A stretch of 64,000 bases of DNA from Oryzias latipes (lineage: Eukaryota > Chordata > Actinopteri > Beloniformes > Adrianichthyidae), in assembly GCF_002234675.1 (NCBI RefSeq), contig NC_019872.2, positions 9,130,950 to 9,194,949 on the forward strand, read 5' to 3'. The position numbers were made by a program, and so were the translations under genes. Of this stretch, positions 22,866 to 48,982 are shown one piece after another; position 1 is the first letter of the stretch; every line of letters starts with the position of its first letter. The notes below the pieces were generated by a model that was given only the letters and a program-made list of their open reading frames with translations, had not been told where the DNA came from and searched no databases.

Positions 22866-23540
22866 AGGCCCGTACACACCACACCGGGACGAATTTCGCC
22901 CGCGATTTTCGCCGACGTTTAACGCCTCGTGACTAAACAAGGGCACCAATGTGAGTGTGCACATCGACGCGAAAAAACGCCACGCGTCAAAGCGTCACTT
23001 TTTTAAAAACGCCTCGGGTTCGTTTTTTTGGTTTGACGCACCGCGTCGAAAACTATACGACCAATGAGAATGGCGCTTTTGCTCACGTGTCTGGAGCTTC
23101 TGAAGTTACAGTAAAACACAACTTGGGGGCGCTCAAACACAAAACTGCCTTTCTGAGCACATATACCAGCGGAGAACATAGACGCCAAGTAGAGTCTACA
23201 CTGCCGCAAAGAAATAATGACGGAAATTCTAAAATATCCCGAACCAAGCACTAGTTGGAACTACTGGTGCTTGAAATATTCATGTTTTCTTTGTATGATT
23301 CTGACAAGCGCGTAAATACTCGCTCTCTTCTTCTGAGTGAAAAGCGACTTTAAGAAGCGTAAAGTTGCGCAGCGCCACCTTGTGTACAGGAGTATTTCTG
23401 TTTTACATTAAGCGCCATCTAATGTCAGGGAAGGAAATTGCATGTTCGCTAGGCGCATCGTCAGCGAAAATCGCCTGGGTGTGAACACAAAAAACGTGGC
23501 GAATAACGCCTGGCGAATATTCTTCCCGGTGTGTACGGGC
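22866..23540. mobile_element. Harbinger-like MITE of about 675 bp
   Basis: Both ends read AGGCCCGTACACACC in inverted orientation, flanked by TAA on each side, as in PIF/Harbinger elements (TWA target). The subterminal regions are CpG-rich (GACGAATTTCGCCCGCG and CGTGGCGAATAACGCC). No transposase. A TTAA target with a one-base-shorter terminus cannot be excluded. It abuts the 3' end of the LINE at 23550. Confidence 0.7.
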
Positions 23541-24082
23541 CTTAACATTAACAATCTTACATTTCAAACATTAAAAAAAATAATGATTGTAGGTTCACAG
23601 AGGACATAATGTTAAATACATCATTACACCAGGGATAAATATGAGCTCTATCCCAATCAAACATTTTACACGCAAGTTTCTCTGCAGGTAAAGCAACTAG
23701 CCGGTTCCATAATCTGAGAACTTCTGCTCTTTGTTTGATCACACAATGTTGCCACCACATGTCCCCCTCTATGGCGGCTTTAGTGGTGAACCTGTGTACA
23801 CCCAGAAAGTATCTCATTGCCCTGTTTTGAACCTTATAACACTCAGGAGCGTATTCATAACCCCAGACTCCTGGGGTATAAAATAACACAGATCCCACCG
23901 TGGCATCATACAATTTACTAAACGTGTCAAAACTTAACTCAGGACAGACCTTCATCTTATTTTTCACTGCACCAAGCGCCCTCCCAGCAGAATCTGATAA
24001 CAGCTGTTTTCTTTCTGAGAACATCATATTTTTATGAAAAACAAAACCAAGATATTTAGAAGTATCTATATACATAAAAGTA

Positions 24083-27161
<3,079 letters not shown>

Positions 27162-28816
27162 TAGTTTTACTAAAATAAAACTGAGAATTACTTGTACAAA
27201 AGGCTTTCTAAAATGAACTACAGTATTTGTATTTTATCATCATTGATAGAGTCTCCATTTGTTACACCATTCATCCATTGTATTTAACATTCCTTGTAAC
27301 TTTATTTCCTCATCAGCTATCAAAACAATATCATCAGCATAAAGTAATATGCTCAAGTTCCAATTATTAATATCAATCCCTAAGTTAGTTTTCTTAATTT
27401 CTTGAGCTAAATCATTGACATAGATAGCAAAAAGGGTTGGGGAAAGAACATTTAACTCCAAATGGTGTAGGAAATCAACCTTTTTTAGGTCATTCACCTA
27501 TACACAGGCTAATGGAGCCTTGAACAGAGCTTTAATTGCTTTATAAAACTTACCATTAATACCATACATGAGTAATTTATATTCTAGAAGATCTGTTTAT
27601 CCAGTCACATGCTTTTTTAAGATTCACAAAACAAACAAAGGTACTTTTACTGTCTTGAAGTCTAGCTCTCACCACGGAGGACAAAACATAAATATGGTCA
27701 ATACACGCTCTATTTCTCCTGAATCCATTCTGACAGTCCAGTAAGGTTGTTTTCTTTAACATATTCCTTTATTGCTTTTATAGTTCTGTTTTGGTCTATT
27801 TTTATCCATTTCTTTATATAAAACGTTACAAAACCATCCATAACAATGGTTCAGATTTTCCTGTGTTTGCTTACCTTCCCTCATCTGAAGACCAATTTCA
27901 CATAGAGACTAACAACAGACTTCTGACTCCAGAAAATTAACAGGCAGTTTTCTGCTTTTTATTTTGTAAACCAACTTGCATTTTATTTATAAAATTTGTT
28001 TCAATGGTTTTAAGATGCAAATAGAGCACTGGATGATCAGGGAGTTTACTTCTTTCATCAATTAGGTTAATCAGATAGGACTCGTTGCTTTTTACCAGCT
28101 CCAAAGGGGTGAGAACTTTAAATTCAACACACTCATTCAAACCAGTGTGCGGGGTGACAATGTAGTCCACCACAGCTTTACCCTTAAAGGATATAGAGGT
28201 GAAGCGATCATTCTCTGGATTTACCCTTCCATTCAAAACACAACATTTAGAGTCTTTAAGAGATTCAAAAAAAGCGTGTCCGTGATTGTTTGATACTGTG
28301 TCTAACACAACTCTTGAGGGAATATCATCCTCATCCACAAAGTCTTTTAAACATCCTATGCGACTATTCAAGTCTCCACATATATAAACAGAATCAGCAT
28401 CTGATGCATAAATTAGTGAAAGTAAGTGGGCAAAAAAAACGATCAGCATTGTGCCCCCAAGTAGAGGTTTCAGGGGAAAAGTAGCATGAGATTGCTATAA
28501 ACGAAAATTGACAAACCGTGCTCAAAACGTAAAGACAGAATCCCATCGTAGGTTTATCAATTCTCAAAGAAAAACTGTCCTAAAGAGTATTTTTCACAAA
28601 TATTCCCACATCCCCAACAGCTTTTCTGTGCACAACCCGATTGTGTCCAATCCAGGTGGTAAAGCCATCCAGCTCCGGTATCAAATTAGATAGATAAGTC
28701 TCATTTAAAGAAATAATATCAGGCTCTAACGACATGAGAATCTGCGCTCTTAGTTCACAGTTATTCAGCGTCCAGCCGTTCACATTCCAGTGAACTAAAA
28801 CAAATTCAGTACTCAC

Positions 28817-29260
28817 AGGCTGAGCGTTGTCTTGTCACACTCCTGCCCCACGCTGCTCTGGACTGTTTGCTGTTTGGGCCCGTTTGATCAATGGCCAATA
28901 AATCCAATTGTAAGCTACGCATGATGGAAAATCCCAAGCATATGTGCATGCATATTGACAAATTATTATAAAAATAAATTGTTCAGTAACAGTAAAATAT
29001 GCAAAGTTAACAATAAAAATGAATTAACATTGTCTGTGGACCTACCTGGTGCTTCACCGCTGTCCTGGTGGGAATGCTTCTGTGTTGCTGTCACCTGATT
29101 TTTTAATTCTTCATTTTTTCTAGGGTGGAGTCTGTATGGCAGAGCCCTCAGCAGAATTCAATGAGTTTAGAACAAATGGAATAAAACCTCACTCTCAGAG
29201 AACTGAAAGTAAACCCTGACCATGGAAAGATTTGCTTGTTCAAGGTGTGAAACCAAGTAA
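28817..29260. other. Intergenic sequence, possibly LINE 5' end
   Basis: The first part may be the 5' UTR of the minus-strand LINE. No other feature recognised. Confidence 0.3.
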
Positions 29261-29465
29261 CCCTTGTGCTATCCTAGGCACTTTAACATTGGGAGTTGGG
29301 TCATCTAGACCCACTAGACAGTGCTCTGAACCTTTTTTCTTCAATGATTTGTGATCTTCACTGGTGTCCATGGATTATATGAAATCTTTCCACCTTTATC
29401 CACCTTTGTCATGGTAGGGAGAACACGTCAATGGAAGGGTGGGGTCATCTAAGATAGCACAAGGG
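29261..29465. mobile_element. 205-bp piggyBac-like MITE, copy 3
   Basis: Same termini and exact length as the copies at 6495 and 16536, with high similarity throughout. The flanks GTAA and GTAT suggest a four-base target duplication. Confidence 0.8.
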
Positions 29466-29594
29466 GTATCTAACTGACAAAAACAGATGATAGAAAAAAG
29501 AAAAGCTTGGCAAGATGACCTCAAATACTTATTTTTTTATTTATTGTGAACTGATCTAGATGTGATCCCCCCTGAACAGAGACCCCTTATATAA

Positions 29595-29700
29595 TTATTA
29601 TCAACCTTTATTTAACCAGGGAAAACCCATCGAGATCAAGATCTCTTTTGCAAGGGTGACCTGGCCAACAGGTCAGCTGCACACATCACAAAACAGAATA
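29595..29700. repeat. Common fish dispersed repeat fragment
   Basis: Contains TTTATTTAACCAGGGAAAAC and GAGATCAAGATCTCTTTTGC, then GACCTGGCCAACAGG, a widely repeated fish sequence. Non-coding. The family is not named here. Confidence 0.5.
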
Positions 29701-31303
29701 ACACTATAAATTCAAATAATAGGATTGGATCTGTTACCATTTGAAGTTTACATTTTCAAATTAAAATACAGCAAATGACTGCAAAATGCTAAAGATCTAA
29801 GACAGGAGGTCTCATCCTGTTAGGATCACTCAGTTTTAGTTCTGTTGATGTCAGAAACTGTTGTGGAGCAGAAGAAGAGCCGTTTGGATGTTGTGGCTTC
29901 TTCTTTTTTGTTGAGAGGGGCTTCAGCCATTAAAAGCCCTTTGTTGTTATTTATGATTGTGTTAATAAAAAGCATATTGTTTTTCAATCAACACTTTTAT
30001 GGCAGGAAATAAAAAAATTATCTGGATTTCCCCCCTTTCTTTTAAAAGTTTCTTTAATTGTACACTGAAAGTTTTTCTTTGTATTATCATATTTTGTTTC
30101 TCTTAGGAACAAACTGTCATGCATTTTTCATTTATCATCTCTTTATCTGTTAGTATACTAGGGCCTCATTGTCACTGTGCTAATCGCATGTTTTTAATAT
30201 TTACTGTCAAAACATGCCCTACAAGTTCTCCATTATTTGTACTTCCAAGAACACAGTGGGTTATGACAAAAACACAAACATAAAGGAATGTTGTATCGTC
30301 ATTGTGCGACATTATCTGTAAAGTCTCAAAAGGATTCATATTTTTTTGCACTTGAATTGTTGAGCTTTTAAAATCACATTCACTTTGATGTGTTTGCTGA
30401 TGTCATGTTCCAGAAAGGACTGGCAACCTGCCCGGATAGGCTCCAGCAACCCTGTGACCCCAAAAGTCAGAAGAAAATGGATCAAATGAAATCAACAATT
30501 GTTTATAATGCACCTTTCATATGCATGTAACACAAAACACTTTACACAGTGAAACAAAAACCAAAGACTTACACTTATATATATATATATATATATAAAG
30601 TGATACATTCCAGAACATTGTCAATAGTGTAAGATAATTCGTTGACAATTTTGCTATTTATTGTTTGTTCAATGTATAAAGCCACTCCACCTTTTCTTTT
30701 ATTTCTGTTAGTAGTATAAAGCTCGTAAAAGAAAGCGTAATTATTAAAAAAAACACGATTTTATCTAAAGCAAAAACTTTTTTTAATATATTTGCCAAAT
30801 AAATGAAATGAAAGATAAAAAAAATGTTAATTTGTAGAGCTCCAAAAAGAGTTAATTTTTAAGAGAGTATCTCCAAAACAACCATTAGAAAGAAAAGGAA
30901 AACCAGCACTGACACGTTCACCAAGACAGTTCAGTCCTTAAGCAGCTAAACTCAATCAAAATGTCTAAAATGTGATTTCAGGGATGAAACCAGGTGAAAG
31001 AAAACATGCATTACGGGGACAGATTTATGACTGTGTGTTTACTTTCTCCGACCTGTTAGTAAATGATTCATAAAAGGAGGAGCAAAACCTTCTCTTTTCT
31101 TGCTTTTGCCTTTTTGTCAATCATTCAGGAATTATTTTCTTCTATTTTGCTTTTTATATTTTCTTTTTAGCCAGTATTTGTGTTACTATTAACACATTTC
31201 AGGAAGAACTCTGACATCACCACAGCAAGAAGAGGATAATATGGACTCATAATTTCACCCAAAGTTGTTGAGTTTTTTCCAATTTTGTTAAATTTCTGTG
31301 ACA
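29701..31303. other. Upstream flank of abhd15
   Basis: Mostly A+T-rich. A SINE tail fragment (GGATAGGCTCCAGCAACCCTG) lies near 30437-30460 and a short TA repeat at 30577-30597. The last few hundred bases should contain the abhd15 promoter and 5' UTR, but I saw no distinctive TATA box or CpG island. Confidence 0.4.
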
Positions 31304-33480
31304 ATGGAATCAATTGGCTGGGATTGTTTGTTTTGTTTTTTCCTGCTTCTGCTGGTGTTCCTGTGGCTTGTGGCTCTTCGATGGCCCAGAGTGCATTGCT
31401 GGGGGAGACGGGCTGTCAGGGCTGCAAGCTGGAGTTTGTGGGTCATTGTTTGCCAGATCATTGAACTCCCACTTCACAGGAATATGGAGACGTGCATTAA
31501 GGAGACAGAATCCCCTGAAACAGCAGACATTTTATCAGATTTAGGTGGAAAGTTAGACGGAGCCAGGTTTATCTGCAAGGCCACGGCTCTAGCCAAACAT
31601 TTACAGCAGCACTGCAGCTCACTGAACATGTCTAACTTAGCCTCCTGGCCCAGAGGAGACCCCCACCTCCAGACCGTGTCCAGCCAGCTGTGTGGACAAT
31701 ATGGAGACACTACCCAATTCACAAGAGAGAACCTGGTATTGAAGGATGGGGGAATGGTTGCTCTGGACTGGGCTGTGGGGACAAGACATGATGATGCGGG
31801 AGTGAGGAAAAGATAGGAGCCAAGGAGAGAGCATCAGCTAGGGAGGAAAGGTCTGGGCTGCTTCACCCAAACCCCTCCTGTCCTTCTCCTCATCCCTCAG
31901 TCCTGGGGTGGAATGACACCTCATTTAAAGTTGCTTTCCCAGGAGGCCATGCTGCAGGGCTTTTATGTGGTGGTGTTTCACCATCGCGGGACAGCGGGAT
32001 CCCCGTTAAGTACAGCACGACTGATGGAGTTTGGAGACCCGTCTGATCTTGAAGAGGTAGAAAATATATTTCTAATGTTTAGTAATCTTGAACTGTTTTT
32101 CCAAATGTTGGTATCCCACAAGACTCTGTTTTCGGCCCCATTTTATTCTTGTTGTTGAGCTCAGTTAAACATGGTGTCCACTTTCACTGTGCTTCTTAGT
32201 AATGCATCCAACTTTAGGTTATTTTTGTTTAATTTCTTTTGTTATCTGAAACTTAATTTTAAATTGATCTTTTCTCAAATGATTTCCCCCAAAAAATGTT
32301 ACATTTTTAATTTTCTTCTGGAATAAATACCTTCACATTTGCATTTTTCTGTCAAAGTGATCATTTCATCACCCAAAAATGTTTCACCCAGCTGCATTTC
32401 TTTTTGAGCTCCCCTTTTTCAAACAGTATAATTGAGCATTGTTCTCTTTCAGGCAGTGGCTTACGTCCACAGCCGTCGGCCGTCCTCCATGCTATTTGCA
32501 GTGAGTGAGGGTTCAGGCTCAGGTGTCCTCCTCTCCTATTTGGGAGAATGTGGGTCCGGCTCCCACCTGACTGCAGCTGCAGCCATCTCACCCGTGCTGC
32601 TGGGCCAGCTGTGGTTTGAAACACTGATGCCTCCGATTTATCGATGGGGGGCGCTTTTTCACCGGAAACAGCAGCTCAGTAGGTGAGAGAAACTGTTGAA
32701 AAAACAAAGAATCGATGTAAACTATGATCAAAATGTTTATTTAAATGTTTTTCTTCTACTTACCGGGATGGTTTTGGAGTCAGATATGAAAACTCTCTGA
32801 AAGGCATCCTGGATGTGGATCGGGCTCTCAGCTCTTCATCCCTCAGGGAGTTTGAAGAAGCCCTTTTCTGCACATCAGCCCCGCCTCAGCAGCAACAAAC
32901 TCATGGGTCTTCCCCTCTGAAGGGTCTGGCCCCCTCGTTGGCCTGGACACTGGGTGAAAGAGCTTACCTGGCAAAGGACTGGGAGGGCTACTGGGGAAGG
33001 AATGAACCTCTGAGGGATGCGGATGAGGTGGCGGTTCCCGTCCTCTGCATCTGCAGCAGGGACGACCCCATCCTCCCACCAGCCTCCACCCTTCCCCTTC
33101 CCCTCTTCCTGAGCAATCCTTACTTTCTCCTGGTGTTGACGGACAGAGGAGGCCACTGTGGGTTCACACTGGAGAGACGAGCAGAGGCGGATGAAGGGAG
33201 GACAAGGACTGAAGAGGAGGATGAAAAAAGATGGAGCCACATCCTGGCTCTGGAATACTTCAGAGTGGTAGCCGATTTCCTAAAATACGAGGAGAGCGAT
33301 GAAACACGCTGGAGGAGATCACTTGATGGGAGTCAAAGTGTACAGAGGAGGACAGAGACGATGGCGGTCCCTCGTAGAAGGAGAACCAATGTGATGAGGA
33401 GACCTAAAGCCCAGTCATCACAGCACAGCGGTGTGGACGATCCAGAGAACTTCACCTGGAAGAGGTCCTACACCCGCTAA
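31304..33480 (+). CDS. abhd15: ABHD15-like alpha/beta-hydrolase protein with an in-frame TAG
   Basis: Three exons join in frame: 31304-32056, 32453-32682 and 32784-33480 (559 codons counting the TAG, plus the final stop). The ATG was chosen because it begins just before a hydrophobic anchor (CLFCFFLLLLVFLWLVAL), typical of ABHD15. The hydrolase fold follows: LVLKDGGMVALDWAVG, VVVFHHRGTAGSPL (oxyanion-region HxRG), the nucleophile-elbow region AVSEGSGSGVLLSY, then SRDDPILP (candidate Asp) and RGGHCGF (candidate His). The elbow is not a canonical GxSxG. ABHD15 is known in mammals as an adipose and liver membrane protein that affects lipolysis and insulin signalling. Codon 171 (31814-31816) is TAG, yet everything after it stays in frame without another stop. 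This may be a null allele, a sequencing error, readthrough, or removal of the codon by an unusual splice. Its 3' end converges on taok1. Confidence 0.88.
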
Positions 33481-33945
33481 GGAGACTAGTTTTTGAAGAG
33501 GTTAAAGGTGGCTTTTACAAAAAATGTAAATGTAAACTCTCAAAACATCTTTAAAAAAAATTTAAATAAAAACTTAATAATAGAATGTGCTAAAATCAGA
33601 AGAAATCGAGTTTTTAACAATGAAAAAAAAAACATTCAAGAGATGTTCTGATCTCATTTCACTTTAAGATCTTGAAGTCTTTCGCTTTGCTTTTTGCTCT
33701 ACAACTACTAGAACTACTTGTTCTGAATTTTCCCTGAGCATGTTTACATATTCAAGAAAGAACTGTGGAAATGAGGGGATAAACAGTTTTCTCACAAAAA
33801 ACTCTTTCAATAATTCGTACTCATAGAAATATTCCTTCAATAAACCTTCAATTACATTTCTTCATTTGAAGTTTAAAAACCTTAAAAGAATACTTTAAGA
33901 TGACTTTGTGGACACAAAAAAGCACCAAGACCATGAAATATTAAA
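33481..33945 (+). other. abhd15 3' UTR and the gap to convergent taok1
   Basis: AATAAA occurs at about 33564 on the plus strand, a plausible abhd15 poly(A) signal. Opposite-strand AATAAA (TTTATT at about 33952) may end taok1. The two transcripts would then finish within about 400 bp of each other. Confidence 0.4.
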
Positions 33946-36751
33946 ATTACTTTATTACAGATGATTTTTTTTGTATCCAGTAGCCCTCTTCAAAGAAAAA
34001 GAAAAAAAGTAATTACAAACAAAATATTACATTTATCCCCTAAACTTTGCCTCTGCATTTACTTTATACACTTTAAATCTTTTTATCATCTGAAGGAATA
34101 TCTGCTTTAATCTTCTCTGAGACATTCTGTTTTTGCACAATCTATACAGTTTAATACAGATTTCTGAACCAGGGGATTAAAACAGCAAGATCCACATATC
34201 GACAGGAGAGATAAAAAGAAATACTGATAAACAGACTGTACAGAGACTTGACCCTGCCTTCCGCCTTCCTGTCAGCCGACGGCTGTCACTCTGTCACACT
34301 GAGGGCGGGGCATCACAGTAGACTCTTTAATCTGGTCAGCTACTTGTGCAATCAGTGCAACTGATCCAGTTGTGGGTGACCAAAGTCTAAAGCTAGACTC
34401 AACCCCGCAACCTCGCAAGAAAAAAAGAAAAAAAACACCTGTGAGTTTCAGTAAGCATGAGGTCTTAAACTTTGTTGCTCACTTGGCCCTCTGCAGACGA
34501 TATCTAGAAAATAAAAGGAGGAATTTTTAAGACAAAAATAAAAATAAAGTGGAGAGGAGCTGGAGAAGAGGTGGATAAAAGATGCACCAGCTTCTGGATA
34601 AAGAAAACCGGCATGTTTGCCTGCATAATCGTTGTCGTTTTTCTTTCTAAAGGCAAAAACATCCAATTCTGAGACACAATAGTTGAAAGAAAGGAGGCCC
34701 ATTGATAAATAAATCAGGAATAAAACCAAAATGGCTTTGTTTTCAAAATCTCAAATAATGGAGGCGTCATTTTTGTAACAGCTGTTAAAAAGTTTAATCC
34801 AAAATTTTGCAGAGTGCACCAACTATTTCAGATTTCAGGAAATTTCTCAAATATATATTTTGGGACAATTCCTTCTCCACACTTGCATAACCTTCACCTC
34901 GTGCCCGAGGGTCCTTAAAAAAAAAACAAAAAAAAAAACCTGAAGATCCTGAACAGACTCCAGGTCTGCATCAAACACAATTAATGTCAGTAAAATATAG
35001 TCGATGCTAAAAGCAAAGACTAACTAAATACTCAAAATGTGCAAAATTATTCTCCTACACGAACAAAATGTTGCCATTTTCAAGGCGATCTGACCTAGCG
35101 TTGTGTCGTCAATCACAACAGAATATCTGTAACAAGTTTCCGAACTTGCGGCTGCAAGTAGACCAGTGAAAACTCCAAACCCACCGCTCGTCTAAAACCC
35201 CGACATTGTGCCCTCGTTGCAAGATAAATGATTTGTCGATAAGATTTCCACATCTTCAAACTATACAAATATTCACACATTGGCTGTACATTCCAGCTCC
35301 GAACAAACGATGCAGCGTTTCTGCACGTCACAATAAGACCGCACTTCTCTACAATCCTCTTTTTAAAGATTTACATAATAACTCACATCTACTTGTTTTT
35401 TTTCTTCTTTTTTTGTTTAATTAAAGAGCTCTTTTGCAGTAGATTAGAAGAGGCCGGTGAGTACAAAAACACTTCAAAAGGAAGGGGGGGGGGGGAGACG
35501 GTGGCTGAGCTTGTGGCCTGGCGGTGGTTTGGGGGGGGGGGGGGGGGGGGCAGAGCGGGCTGTCAGAGCAGGGAAGGTAGCAGGGGCACGGCGGCAGAGA
35601 CCACAGCATCACCGCTCATCCGTCCTCTTAAGACATTCAGCCGTCGCCGGCCAGCAGAGGGCGACAGCAGCTCTTCCATTAGTGAGCCAACTCCTCTGCT
35701 TTGAGCCGCTTCTTCCTAAAATTCTAATGTTTACATTTTAATTGCACATGCATCCACCAGTCAAGTTTACAAAACGGTGGATTTCCTGTATGTATGTGTT
35801 TCCGCATGAGTCCGATTACCATTGAAAGGTGTGTGAGAGGCTGTGCTTAAGTGCAGCTCGCCGTCATGACGACAGCGGCTAAGCTCTATTTGCATTTATC
35901 TTTTTCAACGGCCTGCAGGCTATTTTTTTTGTTGTTGTCACCCCCCACCCCCACTGTATCATAAAACACTGCCAAATTAGATATCAGTTAACAATAAACA
36001 TGTGAAGGTTTTAGGATTCCTCATGAGGCAGAGGGCTGTGGAAACCCCAGTCCTGAACTGATGAAGATGAGCATGCAGCTAAAAAAAAAAAAAAGAAAAA
36101 AATAACAAGAGTTCAAATTTCACTTGGCCTTCTGACAATACCTGACCAAAACACGGCAGCAAATGTTGGCATCAACAGTTAAGTCCAGCTATTGCTATCT
36201 TAGCAGCTTCATTCAGTGTACTTGCATAACTCTGATCGTCATTTGAAAGTATCCCATGGTACTTTAGAGGTGAACGCTCGTCCTGTAGCCACAATAACAT
36301 CAATAATAACTATTGGTACTTGAGCTCTCATTACCTTTTCCCTCTGTTGTCTCCTTTTGGCTGCAAGTGGCTTAATAGATTACACCTCACTGGTATCTAC
36401 AACACCAAATATCCACTTAAAGAAATCCTTTGCAGAAAAAAAAAAACAACGGTAAACCACTCAACTGTTTTCACGGGGAAATTGTCACCAAAGGGTTTAT
36501 GGCAATGGAAGCTGGCAAACAAGCACACAGAGCAACCCTGTTCAAATGACACGACTGTAGTGTGGCACACTGGAAATGGCCCTCGGCTATCTTGGATTAG
36601 TGTCTGGGTTTCCACAGATGCTGCCAGCTTTACAACAAAATGTTGGGGTGGATGTGGAACCCAGTCTGAGTATTATGGGATGTGGCGCCGCCTCAGAGTG
36701 TGTAGGTGTGTGTTGTGCTGAGGCGACCCCCGTCTTCTGCGAGTGTGTGCT
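33946..36751 (-). other. Probable long taok1 3' UTR
   Basis: There is no other gene between the taok1 stop codon (36752-36754) and the minus-strand poly(A) signal candidate at about 33952, and mammalian TAOK1 is known for a very long 3' UTR. It contains two long G runs on the plus strand (35480-35495 and 35530-35550), which would be C tracts in the taok1 transcript. The actual transcript end is inferred. Confidence 0.45.
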
Positions 36752-48004
<11,253 letters not shown>

Positions 48005-48292
48005 TCAATGGTTTGATCCCCACTCCCCCCAGTCAACTGTCGTCGTGTCCTTGGGCAAGACACTTCACCCTCCTTGCCTCCAGTGTGGCTCCACTGGTGT
48101 GTGAATGTGTCTGAATGTCCCGGTGATGGACAGAGGCGCGGAACGGCAGCCACGCCTCTGTCAGTCTGCCCCAGGGCAGCTGTGGCTGCATCAATAGCTC
48201 ACCATCACCAAGTATGAATGAGGAGTGAATGAATAATGGACACACTGTAGGTACTTTGGAAAAGCACAGATAAATCCAATCCATTATTATTA
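48005..48292 (+). mobile_element. SINE-like element
   Basis: Contains GTCGTGTCCTTGGGCAAGAC followed by ACTTCACCC, and ends in AGATAAATCCAATCCATTATTATTA-type sequence, hallmarks of a fish SINE with an L2-like 3' end. The degenerate head (GGTTTGATCCCC) resembles a pol III B box. Confidence 0.65.
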
Positions 48293-48377
48293 AGAAAATA
48301 CAATTACATTTCAAAAGTAAAAGGCGAGGCTCAGCAACAAAGCTTGGTTTTAACATTTCTATGGTGATGATTTCTAC

Positions 48378-48982
48378 CACGGCTGTCCAAACTTTTTGCA
48401 TAGTTGGGGTGAAAATGTATGAAGACCAAAACATTTCTTTGAATCCTAATAACAGCGTTAAACGCAAAAATATTTGAAATGGAATACATATCACTTCTTC
48501 ACAAAAATCAGAAATACATCTAAATGTCGTTTTAACAATATTACTGTGAATTTCACATTTAAAGACCAGAAATAAAAACAAATAAACAGTCTGTCTGGGA
48601 AAAACAAACATTTGTCAACATTAAACTTGGGTTCACATGAAATGTTACAAATTATTCACGATTAATTGCTCACCGTAAACCTCTACATTTAAATCACATG
48701 AGCAGGAAAATAGTTATCTAATTTAGAAGTGCAACAAAGCATTGTTGCTTTGATCAGAGAAACAAATAAACCTGTTCTTCTCGTTTGGCCCTTAAGGCTT
48801 TGAAGGGCAAGTAGCCGCGACGGACAACGGCTTATACTGTAGCCAACCGCCATCAAGAAATGCTCGTTTCTGGAAAAGTGCTAGGGGCCACACATTATTG
48901 ATTTTGTGACAGGAACCTATGGGCAGGGGGCAATTTAAACGCGGGCGCATTTGGCCCACCGGCCGGACTTTGGACATGCCTG
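48378..48982. mobile_element. Non-autonomous hAT element of about 605 bp
   Basis: The left end CACGGCTGTCCAAACTTTTTGC is inversely matched by GGCCGGACTTTGGACATGCCTG. Eight-base flanks atttctac and atttacac agree at six positions, fitting a hAT target duplication. No transposase. It lies in the region upstream of taok1. Confidence 0.7.

Noticed and set aside
31801-31836. A 36-nt GT...AG intron that would remove the abhd15 TAG in frame
   Set aside because: Shorter than known functional vertebrate introns and without room for a branch site. Kept only as one explanation to test by RNA-seq.
48033-48611. 192-codon minus-strand open frame
   Set aside because: It runs through a SINE-like element and part of a hAT element and has no recognisable protein similarity.
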